Assembly (NCBI GenBank): GCA_038233055.1
Contig: JBBSMS010000012.1
Location: 1-40,221, forward strand
From: Salsipaludibacter sp038233055
GTDB taxonomy: Bacteria > Actinomycetota > Nitriliruptoria > Nitriliruptorales > Nitriliruptoraceae
Length of the DNA stretch: 40,221 nt
Direction: 5' to 3'
Both the position numbers and the translations under genes were made by a program. Positions 6,972 through 15,184 of the stretch are shown one piece after another. The notes beneath the pieces were generated by a model. The model ran no database searches and was not told the origin of the DNA. It saw only the letters and a list, made by a program, of their open reading frames with translations. How positions within the stretch are numbered: position 1 is the stretch's first letter; every line of letters begins with the position of its first letter.

Positions 6972-9900
6972 GCGACCTGCACGGCCGGGACACCGTCCGC
7001 CGCCAACTGTTCGGTGTACAGCCGGGCATAGGCGCCGCCGGCCGCCAGCAGCTCGTGGTGGGACCCGCGTTCCACGACCTCGCCGCCATCGATGACGGCG
7101 ATCTGGTCGGCGCCGGCGATCGTGGACAACCGGTGGGCGATGATGACCGCGGTCCGTCCGGCCAGCAGCCGCTGCAGGCCCCGCTGCATGCGCGCCTCGG
7201 TCGCGACGTCGACGTTGGCGGTGGCCTCGTCGAGGATCACCACGGCCGGGTCCATCAGCACGGCACGGGTGAACGCAACCAACTGGCGCTCGCCCGCGGA
7301 CAGGCCACCGCCACCCTCGTCCAGCGACGTGTCGTAGCCGTCGGGCAACGACGCGAAGCGCTCGTGCGAGCCCACGGCCCGGGCGGCAGCCTCCACCTCG
7401 TCGTCACCCGCGTCGGGCCGGCCCCAGCGCAGGTTGTCGCGCACGGTGCCCCGGAACAGGCCGACGTCCTGGGGCACCCAGGCGAGCTGACGCCGGAGGC
7501 TGTCGAGGGTGACCGCGCGCACGTCGTGGCCGTCGATTGTCACCCGGCCGCCGTCGACGTCGTAGAAGCGCCCGAGCAGGCGGGCGATCGAGGTCTTGCC
7601 CGCACCGGTCTCACCCACCAGGGCCAGGCTCGTCCCGGCCGGGACGTCCAGGTCGATGCCGTGCAGGACCTCGGGCCCCGTGTCGTAGCGGAACCGGACA
7701 TCGTCCAACCGTACGTGGCCGCGCACGGGTGGCAACTCGACCGCGTCCGGGGCATCGTCGATCTCGGCCGGCGTGTCGAGCACCTCCAGGATGCGCCGTC
7801 CGGCTGCCGTGGCGTCCTGGACGCTGTCGAGGCGGGTGGTCAGTTCCCGGACGGGGTCGAAGAACTGCTGGACGTAGAGGATGATCGCCACGAGCGCCCC
7901 GGGGTCGAGGTCGCCGGCCAGCACCTGCAGTCCCCCGATGGCCAGCACGACCGCGACGGCCAGGTCGCTGAGCACGTCGATCACCGGGTAGAAGGCCGAC
8001 GAGACCCGGTCGGTACCGAGGTCCTGGGTGCGCTGGTTGGCGTTGGCGTCGTCGAAGCGGGCCTGCTGGGCCGCTTCCTGGCGCAGCCCCTTGACCACGC
8101 GGATGCCGCCGAAGGACTCCTCGGCCCGTGCCGAGACCTCGCCGATGGCTTCCCGAACCTGCTCGTAGCGGGCCCGGGTCGCGCGGGTCCACCTCCAGGT
8201 CGCGACGGCCATCAGGGGGACGACGGTGAAGGCCGCGACGGTCAGCGTGACGTCCTTGCGCAGCAGGATCACGACGATCCCGACCAGCGTCAGCACCGAC
8301 TGCAGCGTGGTGATGACCGACCACGTGATGAAGTCGCTGAGGGTCTCGGCGTCGCTGGTCATCCGGGCCATCAGGTCACCCGGGCGGTTGCGGTCGTGGA
8401 AGGAGTGGCCGAGCTTCAACAGGTGCGCGAACAGCCGGTCCCGGAGGTCGGTGATGACGCGCACGCCGGTACGGATCAGGGTGTAGCGCTGGACGGCGCC
8501 CGCCACGTTCTCGACCAGCACCAGCACGGCGAATCCGGCGACCGCCCAGCGCAGCGCGGTGGCCTCCCCGCCACGCATGCCGCGGTCGATGGCGATTTCG
8601 ACCAGTTGCGGGCGGACCAGGCCCGCCCCGGTCACGAACAGCATCAGCATCCCGGCCCGGACCAGGGCCCCGCGGTGCGGTCCCAGCAACCCGACCACCC
8701 GGCGAATGGGGCCGAGCCCGGACAGTTCCGGAGCGTCGAGGCGCGGGTCGTGGGGGTCCCCCTCGGGACCGGTCGAGGCGACGGCCCGCGGCCCGTCGAC
8801 CCTGTCGCCCCCGGCGCCCCGACCGTCGGGTCCGGGCTGGGCCGGGGCATTCCCGCTCGTGTCGCGTCCGCCCGCACGGTCGTCGCCGGCATCGTGCTCG
8901 CCCGCCTGTGGGGCCAGCGCGAGTGCCTCGTGGAACAGCGCGGCGTACGGCCCCTCGGCGTCGACCAGTTCCTCGTGCGTGCCACGCTCGACGATCCGGC
9001 CGTCGTCCAGCACCACGATCCGGTCCGCGGCCCGGATGGTCGACAACCGCTGGGACACCGTGATGGTGGTCGGTCCGTCGCCGCCGGCCGACAGGGCCCG
9101 GCGGATGCCCGCCTCGGTGCGCGCGTCCACCGCCGACACCGCGTCGTCGAGCACCAGCACGGGCGCGTCCACCAGCAGCGCCCGCGCCAGCGCGACCCGT
9201 TGCCGCTGGCCGCCGGACAGCGTCACCCCCCGGTCGCCGATCACGGTGTCCCACCCGTCGGGGAGTTGGTCGACGAAGGTTTCCACCCCAGCCAGTCGCC
9301 CGGCCGCCACCACGTCGTCATCGGTCGCGTCGGGGCGGGAGAAGGCCACGTTGTCGCGGAGGGAGGCCGAGAACAGGAACACGTCCTGCTCGACGCTGGC
9401 CACGGCCTGCCGCAGGGCCGTCCGATCGAGGTCCGCGACGTCGCAACCGTCGATCGTGACCCGTCCGGCGTCCGGGTCGTACAGACGCGTCAACAGCGAC
9501 ACGAGGGCGGTCTTGCCGCTGCCCGAACGGCCGACCACGGCCACGTGCTCACCGGACCGGACCACCAGGTCGACGTCGCGCAGCACCGGGGTAACCCCGA
9601 AGCCGAAGGCGACGCCCTCCCACCGGATCTCGCCCCGGAAGCCGGCGTCCGGCGTGGTCGTGGTCCCCGGCGTCATCGCGCCGGGACGGTCGAGCAGGTC
9701 GAACACTCGACTGGCCGATGCGCTGGCGCGTGACGCGAGGTTGAGCAGGAACCCCAGCCGACGGACGGGTTGGCCCAGCAAGACGATGTAGGAGAAGAAG
9801 GCGGCGATGGTGCCGACCGTGCTGGCACCGCTGGCGACGCGCCACCCACCCACGAGCAGGACCAGCGCGGTGCTCAGGCCAAGGACGGCACTCATGGCCG

Positions 9901-10708
9901 GGAACACCGTCGTGAACACCCGTGCCAGGCCCAGTCGTCGCTCGAACACGATCTCGTTGTTGTCGTCGTAGGTCGCCGACGTTCGGGCCTCGGCGCGGAA
10001 CGCCTGCACGATCCGGACCTGCGCCAGGGATTCCTGCAGCCGCGCGGACAGGCCGCCCCGGGCCTGCTGCAGTGCGCGGAAACGGGGGGTGAGCATGCGC
10101 GCCGCCCACACCGCCATCGTGGCCACGATCGGTATGGCGGCCAGCGCGATCGGGGCCATCGTCGCATCCACCTGCCACAACAGCACGGAGGTCCCGACCA
10201 GCAGGGCGGCGATGTTGGCCAACTCGGCGACGCCGGTCGCGGCGAAGGCGCGGACCTGCTCGGTGTCGTCGGTCACCCGGGTCATCAACTGGCCGACACT
10301 GGCCCGATCGTGGAAGCCCATCTCGGCGTCGAGCAGGTGTGCGAGCAGTTCCCCGCGCAGATCGGTGGCCACGGTGCGCCCGACCCAGGCGGTCCCGTAG
10401 CGTTGCCAGAATGACACGAGACCACGCACGACCGCCAGGCCCACGATCGTCGCCGCGCCCAGCAGCAACCGGTCGCGCTGCTCCAGGCCGTCCGGCAGGA
10501 ACCCCAGCGCGCCCGCTCGTTCGCCGATCGCGGTGTCCACGACGTCCCGCAGCGCCAGCGGCACCACCAGGGCGATCCCGCTGGCGACCAACATCGCGCC
10601 GTAGGCACCGGCCGCCTGCCACGCGATCGGGCGCAGCCGACCGACCAACCGCAGGAGCGGATGGTGGCGCAGTCGGGCGCTCGTCGAGGTCGCGGTGGTG
10701 GTGTCCAT
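6968..10708 (-). CDS. fused ABC exporter, two half-transporters in one chain (TMD-NBD-TMD-NBD)
   Basis: The 1246-residue protein holds two complete type IV exporter halves joined by a polar Gly/Asp-rich linker at about 597-665. NBD1: Walker A GRSGSGKT (393-400), LSGGQ (497-501), Walker B VLVLDD (D521, D522) and Q553 at the H-loop (VSQRLSTI). NBD2: GETGAGKT (1032-1039), LSAGE (1136-1140), VVILDE (D1160, E1161) and H1192 (IIAHRLSTI). NBD1 thus lacks the catalytic Glu and the switch His, and its partner signature in NBD2 is altered, giving one degenerate and one competent ATP site, as in heterodimeric exporters such as TM287/288. Those are normally two genes; here they are fused. Likely role is export of a hydrophobic compound. 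The ATG at 10706-10708 is preferred over a TTG eight codons upstream, since that TTG lies inside the promoter. Confidence 0.95.
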   Translation of the reverse strand: MDTTTATSTSARLRHHPLLRLVGRLRPIAWQAAGAYGAMLVASGIALVVPLALRDVVDTAIGERAGALGFLPDGLEQRDRLLLGAATIVGLAVVRGLVSFWQRYGTAWVGRTVATDLRGELLAHLLDAEMGFHDRASVGQLMTRVTDDTEQVRAFAATGVAELANIAALLVGTSVLLWQVDATMAPIALAAIPIVATMAVWAARMLTPRFRALQQARGGLSARLQESLAQVRIVQAFRAEARTSATYDDNNEIVFERRLGLARVFTTVFPAMSAVLGLSTALVLLVGGWRVASGASTVGTIAAFFSYIVLLGQPVRRLGFLLNLASRASASASRVFDLLDRPGAMTPGTTTTPDAGFRGEIRWEGVAFGFGVTPVLRDVDLVVRSGEHVAVVGRSGSGKTALVSLLTRLYDPDAGRVTIDGCDVADLDRTALRQAVASVEQDVFLFSASLRDNVAFSRPDATDDDVVAAGRLAGVETFVDQLPDGWDTVIGDRGVTLSGGQRQRVALARALLVDAPVLVLDDAVSAVDARTEAGIRRALSAGGDGPTTITVSQRLSTIRAADRIVVLDDGRIVERGTHEELVDAEGPYAALFHEALALAPQAGEHDAGDDRAGGRDTSGNAPAQPGPDGRGAGGDRVDGPRAVASTGPEGDPHDPRLDAPELSGLGPIRRVVGLLGPHRGALVRAGMLMLFVTGAGLVRPQLVEIAIDRGMRGGEATALRWAVAGFAVLVLVENVAGAVQRYTLIRTGVRVITDLRDRLFAHLLKLGHSFHDRNRPGDLMARMTSDAETLSDFITWSVITTLQSVLTLVGIVVILLRKDVTLTVAAFTVVPLMAVATWRWTRATRARYEQVREAIGEVSARAEESFGGIRVVKGLRQEAAQQARFDDANANQRTQDLGTDRVSSAFYPVIDVLSDLAVAVVLAIGGLQVLAGDLDPGALVAIILYVQQFFDPVRELTTRLDSVQDATAAGRRILEVLDTPAEIDDAPDAVELPPVRGHVRLDDVRFRYDTGPEVLHGIDLDVPAGTSLALVGETGAGKTSIARLLGRFYDVDGGRVTIDGHDVRAVTLDSLRRQLAWVPQDVGLFRGTVRDNLRWGRPDAGDDEVEAAARAVGSHERFASLPDGYDTSLDEGGGGLSAGERQLVAFTRAVLMDPAVVILDEATANVDVATEARMQRGLQRLLAGRTAVIIAHRLSTIAGADQIAVIDGGEVVERGSHHELLAAGGAYARLYTEQLAADGVPAVQVA

Positions 10709-10717
10709 CGATCCCGA

Positions 10718-10748
10718 ACGGTAGGACCTCAAGCGGACTTGAAGTCAA
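10718..10748 (-). promoter_or_regulatory. SoxR/MerR-type promoter of the ABC exporter
   Basis: On the minus strand a -35 TTGACT (10743-10748) and a -10 TACCGT (10718-10723) are separated by exactly 19 bp. The spacer holds a dyad which on the plus strand reads CCTCAAGCGGACTTGAAG (10727-10744), close to the enterobacterial SoxR box CCTCAAG-N4-CTTGAGG, with one mismatch in the outer arms. The 19-bp spacer and the dyad overlapping the edge of the -35 reproduce the soxS promoter layout. The -10 ends nine bases before the ATG, so the transcript would be leaderless or nearly so. No soxR gene is in the window. Confidence 0.7.
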
Positions 10749-10906
10749 ACCGGGCGGTCCTCGAACGACCAGTGCCGGCCACGACACCGCCGCCACGTCG
10801 GAGCGGAGGCCTGCGACACCTGCCGCCCCCGGCCCGCTGCGCTCGTTGGACGGCGACGGTCGGCGGACCGGCCACTACCGTCTGGGCACCGCCACGAAGG
10901 CCTGCC

Positions 10907-11500
10907 GTGACCAGCCCCGAGCCACCCGACCCGCCTGCCGACCCCGCGCACGACGAGTCGACCGACGTGGTCGTGCTGCTGGACCCGATGGGTGAACCGG
11001 TGGGCACGCTCGGGAAGGCCGCGGCACACCAGTCCCCGGGGCACTGGCACGCCGCGTTCTCGGCGATGCTGGTCGACGACGACGGTCGGGTGCTGCTGCA
11101 ACGCCGGGCCGCCGGCAAGTACCACTTCCCCGGTCGATGGACCAACTCGTGCTGCAGCCACCCGCAGCCCGGGGAATCGCTGGCCGACGCGGTGCGTCGG
11201 CGGGTCCCGCAGGAGCTGGGCATCGACATCGACGACCTCGACCTGCAGCTGGCCGGATCGTTCTGGTACCGGGCCGAGGACCCGGACACGGGACTGGTCG
11301 AGCAGGAGTACGACCAGGTCGTGGAGGTGCGAGGCGTCGACCCCTCCACGGTCGTGCCCAACCCCGACGAGGTCGACGACGTCGAGTGGGTCACGCCGAT
11401 GGCCGCGCGCGAACGCGGGGCGGCCGATCCCGAGTCGGTGACGCCGTGGCTCCACCACGTCCTGGACGTCCTGGCCCGTCGCGCCGCCGAGACCCCCTGA
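10907..11500 (+). CDS. idi: isopentenyl-diphosphate delta-isomerase, type I
   Basis: The 197-residue protein interconverts isopentenyl and dimethylallyl diphosphate in the cytoplasm, feeding isoprenoid synthesis. Signature residues are visible: metal ligands H41 and H48 (AAHQSPGHWH), the catalytic Cys C83 and metal-binding H85 in TNSCCSHP, the Nudix-like helix GESLADAVRRRVPQELG, and E132 and E134 (VEQEYDQ), matching Cys67, His69, Glu114 and Glu116 of the E. coli enzyme. Start GTG at 10907 has GAAGG six bases upstream; frame-open sequence further upstream runs through the divergent promoter and was rejected. It is transcribed away from the ABC exporter and converges on sufS. Confidence 0.95.
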   Translation: MTSPEPPDPPADPAHDESTDVVVLLDPMGEPVGTLGKAAAHQSPGHWHAAFSAMLVDDDGRVLLQRRAAGKYHFPGRWTNSCCSHPQPGESLADAVRRRVPQELGIDIDDLDLQLAGSFWYRAEDPDTGLVEQEYDQVVEVRGVDPSTVVPNPDEVDDVEWVTPMAARERGAADPESVTPWLHHVLDVLARRAAETP

Positions 11501-11528
11501 CCAACTCCTGCCGTGAGCCCGACGGTGC

Positions 11529-12800
11529 TCAGCGCGCGAAGAAGCGGGCCGCCTCGCGCAGGCCGGCGACCAGCGGTTCGAGGTCGTCGAGGTCGTTGTA
11601 GAGGCCGAGGCTGGCGCGGGCCGTGGCGTTGACGCCCAGTTCCCGCATCAGCGGCTTGGCGCAGTGGTGCCCGACCCGGATGCAGACCCCGAAGCTGTCC
11701 AGCATGGCGCCGACGTCGTGGGGATGGACCCCGGCGAGGTCGAACGACACGGCCCCACCGCGGACGTCGGGGTCCAGGGGTCCGTGGATCGTCACGCCGT
11801 CAACCGACTGCAGGGCCTCGATCAGCGCCCCGACCAGGTCCCGCTCGTGGGCCCGGACCCGGTCCATCCCGAGCCCGGAGAGGTAGTCCAGCGCCGTGCC
11901 CAGTCCCCCGGCCTCGGCAATCATGGGCGTCCCGGCCTCGAACTTGTGCGGCACGGTGTTGGTCGTGAAGCCGTCGAGGGTGACGTCGAGGATCATGTCG
12001 CCGCCGGACAGGAACGGCGGCATCCGGTCCAGCAAGTCGGGCTTGGCGGCCAGGACCCCGATGCCGGTCGGCCCGCACACCTTGTGTCCGGTGAATGCGT
12101 AGAAGTCGGCGTCGAGGTCGCGCACGCTGACGGGCATCTGCGGCACGGCCTGGGACCCGTCCAGCAGCACCGTGCAGTCCGGGTTGGCCGCACGGGCCAT
12201 CTCCGTCAGGGCCTCGACGTCGTTGATCGTGCCCAGCACGTTGGACACGTGGATGACGGCCAGGTACTTCACCTTGCCGTCGGCCAGCAGCCGACGGGCC
12301 GCGTCCAGGTCCAGTTGACCGTCGGGCAGGATCGGGATCGTGCGCAGGTCGAAGCCGATGTCCTGCTGCGCATGCAGGTACGGCACGAAGTTGGCGTGGT
12401 GCTCCATGCGCGTGGTCAGCATGGCGTCGTCCGGCCCCAGCTGCGTCCGGACCCACGACCACGCGGCGAGGTTCATCGCCTCGGTGGAGTTCTTGGTGAA
12501 CACGATGCCGTCGACCGGGGCGTCGATGAACTCGGCGACGGTCGTGCGCCCGCCCTCGTAGAGGTCGGTGGCCTCTTCGGCCAGTTGGTAGACCCCGCGG
12601 TGGACGTTGGACCGGAACCGGCTGTAGTAGTCGTCCATCGTGTCCAGGACGACCTGCGGGGTCTGTGACGACGCGCCGGTGTCGAGGTAGACCAGGCGCT
12701 TGCCGTGGACCTCTCGCGACAGGGTCGGGAAGTCGACCCGGCGGGCCGCACCCAGCGCCATGTTCGGGGCCGGGGCGAGGGAGGTGGTCGTGGCGGTCAT
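11529..12800 (-). CDS. sufS: SufS: cysteine desulfurase (group II)
   Basis: The 423-residue PLP enzyme removes sulfur from cysteine and hands the persulfide to SufU. Visible motifs: the HHANFVPY segment at 134-141, the cofactor aspartate region DGSQAVP, Schiff-base lysine K240 in FTGHKVCGPTG, RxGHHCAKP with catalytic C380, and the C-terminal RASLGLYND. Length is normal for SufS, with about 20 extra Thr/Ala/Pro-rich N-terminal residues. GGAGAGG lies upstream of the ATG. It follows sufC after 104 bases on the same strand and is the last gene of the main suf block before the interruption. Confidence 0.96.
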   Translation of the reverse strand: MTATTTSLAPAPNMALGAARRVDFPTLSREVHGKRLVYLDTGASSQTPQVVLDTMDDYYSRFRSNVHRGVYQLAEEATDLYEGGRTTVAEFIDAPVDGIVFTKNSTEAMNLAAWSWVRTQLGPDDAMLTTRMEHHANFVPYLHAQQDIGFDLRTIPILPDGQLDLDAARRLLADGKVKYLAVIHVSNVLGTINDVEALTEMARAANPDCTVLLDGSQAVPQMPVSVRDLDADFYAFTGHKVCGPTGIGVLAAKPDLLDRMPPFLSGGDMILDVTLDGFTTNTVPHKFEAGTPMIAEAGGLGTALDYLSGLGMDRVRAHERDLVGALIEALQSVDGVTIHGPLDPDVRGGAVSFDLAGVHPHDVGAMLDSFGVCIRVGHHCAKPLMRELGVNATARASLGLYNDLDDLEPLVAGLREAARFFAR

Positions 12801-12904
12801 CCGTGGGACCTCTCCGTCGGGGATGTCGCACGCCAGACGGCGGGCGAACGTCTCAGCGCTGCGGGGCGGCTTCCTCGAACCGTACGTGGCTCCGAGGCCC
12901 GTGC

Positions 12905-13645
12905 TCAGGCCGAGACGGCGTAATGCTCGTAACCATGTTCCTCGAGCTCGTCGGCCAGTTCGGGACCCCCGGAGGCCACGATCCGACCACCCAGCATGAC
13001 GTGGACCTCGTCCGGGTCGACGTAGCGCAGGATCCGCGTGTAGTGGGTGATGACCAGCACGCCCAGGTCGGGACCGCGCAGCTTGTCGATGCCCTCGGAC
13101 ACGATCCGCAGGGCGTCGACGTCCAGCCCGGAATCGGTCTCGTCGAGAACGGCGATCTCAGGCTCGAGCATGGCCATCTGGAGAATCTCGAAGCGCTTCT
13201 TCTCGCCGCCCGAGAAGCCCTCGTTGACGCTGCGCTGCAAGAAGGACTCGTCGACGTCGAGGTCGGCCATGGCCTTGCGCAGGTCACCCATGAACTCCCG
13301 GACCGGCTTGTCCTCCTCCCGCCGGGCGTTCACGGCCGTGCGCAGGAAGTTTGTCAGCGAAACGCCAGGGACCTCCACCGGGTACTGCATGGCGAGGAAG
13401 AGGCCGGCGCGGTTGCGCTCGTCCGGCTTCCAGCCGGTGATGTCCTCGCCCTTGAACAGCAGCGAGCCTCCGGTGATCTCGTAGGAGGGATGGCCGGCGA
13501 TGGCGTAGGCCAGGGTCGACTTGCCGGACCCGTTGGGCCCCATCAGGGCCAGGGTCTTGCCCTTCTCGAGGTCGAGCGTGACCCCGTTCAGGATGTCGGT
13601 GCCGTCAACGCGGACCGTCAGGTCGCGGATTTCGAGCTCTGCCAT
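12905..13645 (-). CDS. sufC: SufC: ATPase of the SufBCD scaffold
   Basis: The 246-residue ABC-type ATPase has Walker A GPNGSGKS (36-43), the SufC-specific signature GFSGGEKKRFEILQ (SGGEK at 145-149), Walker B IAVLDETDSGLD (D168, E169) and the switch H201 (VITHYTRIL). It powers Fe-S cluster assembly on SufB-SufD in the cytoplasm. It lacks membrane partners, as expected for SufC. AAGGACGAC precedes the ATG. A gap of 138 bases separates it from sufD and contains a run of G tracts. Confidence 0.97.
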   Translation of the reverse strand: MAELEIRDLTVRVDGTDILNGVTLDLEKGKTLALMGPNGSGKSTLAYAIAGHPSYEITGGSLLFKGEDITGWKPDERNRAGLFLAMQYPVEVPGVSLTNFLRTAVNARREEDKPVREFMGDLRKAMADLDVDESFLQRSVNEGFSGGEKKRFEILQMAMLEPEIAVLDETDSGLDVDALRIVSEGIDKLRGPDLGVLVITHYTRILRYVDPDEVHVMLGGRIVASGGPELADELEEHGYEHYAVSA

Positions 13646-13708
13646 GGGGATGTCGTCCTTGTCGGGGCGGGCGGGGGCCGGGTGCGGATGGCCGCCGGTG
13701 CCGGATGC

Positions 13709-13733
13709 GGTGGGGTGGGGTGGGGTGCTCGGG
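13709..13733 (+). other. G-tract cluster, possible G-quadruplex, between sufD and sufC
   Basis: The plus strand has GGGG at 13712-13715, 13717-13720 and 13722-13725, then GGG at 13731-13733, with loops of 1, 1 and 5 bases, which meets the usual four-tract rule. It lies on the template strand for the suf genes, so the RNA would be C-rich. It is the only such cluster I noticed between genes of this operon. Confidence 0.5.
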
Positions 13734-13783
13734 ATGCGGTGGTCGCAGCCGCCGCGGCGGCCGGTCGTGGTGGTGCGGGACGG

Positions 13784-15184
13784 TCAGTCGGCGAGTTCCA
13801 GGGAGTTCGCGGCGACGGCGACCTGGTCGAGGTCGGCGAGGTCGATCTCACGCTCGATCACGGCGAGCGTGCGTTCGGCCACGGCGTCCACCGTGATGTG
13901 GTCCAGCACCTGGTTGAAGAAGCCGAGCACGATCAGGCGCAGGGCCTGTTCGCGACTGATGCCACGGGCCTGGAGGTAGAACAGGTGGCGGGCATCGATC
14001 TGCCCGGTCGCGGACCCGTGGCCCGCGGTGATGTCGGCGCACTCGATCTCCAGGAACGGCGTGGAGTCGCAGCGCGCACCCGGTGTGAGGATGAGGTTGC
14101 GGTTGTGCTCGTTGGTGACGGTGCCCACGGCGTCCCTGGCCACGTAGACGTTGCCACGGAACACGGCACGGGACTTGCCCTGCAGTGCACCCTTGTAGAG
14201 CACGTCGGAGGTCGCCCGGGGCGCGAGGTGGCGCATGTAGGGCTGGACGTCGAAGTGCTGGCCAGCGTCGGCGAACCAGATGCCGGACGGGAAGGCCGCC
14301 GACCCCTGGCCGAGCAGGTCGACCTCGGGACGCAGCCGCACGGTGGCGCCACCGATGGTCGCCGAGTAGTGGCGGACCGTGGCGTCACGGTGCGCGCCGG
14401 CCTTCTGCAACGACAGGTACGCGACGTCGTCACCGTGTTCGTTCAACGAGATCAACTCGACCTGCGAGCCGTCCTTGGCGATGACCTCCATGACCTCGTT
14501 CACCACGGCCGCGGTCTTCGCCCGCGACGTGGTCTCGACGTCGGGGAAGTCCCCGCCCAGGTGCTCGACCAGGATCGTGGCCTTGGCATGGTGGTCGGTC
14601 GTGGCGAGCAGCCGGGGCTGGTGCACGCCGGGCCGGGTGATGTAGTGCTGGATCCCGATCGGGTCCGTCACTTCGAGTTCGGCGGGGACGAAGACGAACA
14701 CGCCCGCGTCCCACATCGCGTCGTTGGCGCTGATCGTGCGATCCTCGCCCCGTCCCGAGCCGTTGCCGGTGGTCGTCAGCGAGCCGAGGTGTTCGGACAC
14801 CACGCCGGCCCACGGACCGGCAGCGGCGTCGCGCAGTGGCTCCACCACCAGCCCACGATCGGCCCAGGTGTCGGCCACGCGGACGTCCAGCACGGCGCCG
14901 TCGACCACGGTGACGGTCGCGGCCGGGTTGTCCAGCCGGTCGACCACGCCCTCGGGCAGCTCGACGCCGGCGGAATCGCCGTCGTCGGCCAGCGGCAGGG
15001 TCACGTCGATGAGCCGGTCGAAGGGCGTGTTGCGCCAGTACTCGTCGACCTTGCGGTTGGGCCAGTCCTGGTCCAACCAGGTCTTGTAGGCCGCCAGCCG
15101 TCGGTCGGTCAGCCACGCCGGTTCCCCGGCGTCGCTGCTGCGACCGAGGACCACGTCCTCGGTGATCGTGTCGAACGTGGTCAT
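13784..15184 (-). CDS. sufD: SufD: Fe-S scaffold subunit
   Basis: The 466-residue protein belongs to the SufB/SufD family and pairs with SufB. The N-terminal helical part (PAWLTDRRLAAYKTWLDQDW) is followed by the long beta-helix core and the conserved C-terminal block beginning RCDSTPFLEIECADI, with the functionally important His in GHGSATGQID and the closing YLQARGISREQAL. Its ATG overlaps the sufB stop by four bases (ATGA), so translation is probably coupled. Length and domain order are normal for actinobacterial SufD. Confidence 0.96.
   Translation of the reverse strand: MTTFDTITEDVVLGRSSDAGEPAWLTDRRLAAYKTWLDQDWPNRKVDEYWRNTPFDRLIDVTLPLADDGDSAGVELPEGVVDRLDNPAATVTVVDGAVLDVRVADTWADRGLVVEPLRDAAAGPWAGVVSEHLGSLTTTGNGSGRGEDRTISANDAMWDAGVFVFVPAELEVTDPIGIQHYITRPGVHQPRLLATTDHHAKATILVEHLGGDFPDVETTSRAKTAAVVNEVMEVIAKDGSQVELISLNEHGDDVAYLSLQKAGAHRDATVRHYSATIGGATVRLRPEVDLLGQGSAAFPSGIWFADAGQHFDVQPYMRHLAPRATSDVLYKGALQGKSRAVFRGNVYVARDAVGTVTNEHNRNLILTPGARCDSTPFLEIECADITAGHGSATGQIDARHLFYLQARGISREQALRLIVLGFFNQVLDHITVDAVAERTLAVIEREIDLADLDQVAVAANSLELAD

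Noticed and set aside
6566..9791. Very long plus-strand frames over the ABC exporter
   Set aside because: They are antisense to two unmistakable ATPase domains and have only biased composition.
10661..10906. N-terminal extension of idi by about 80 codons
   Set aside because: It would run through the divergent ABC promoter, is Arg/Pro-rich, has no ribosome site and exceeds the normal IDI length.
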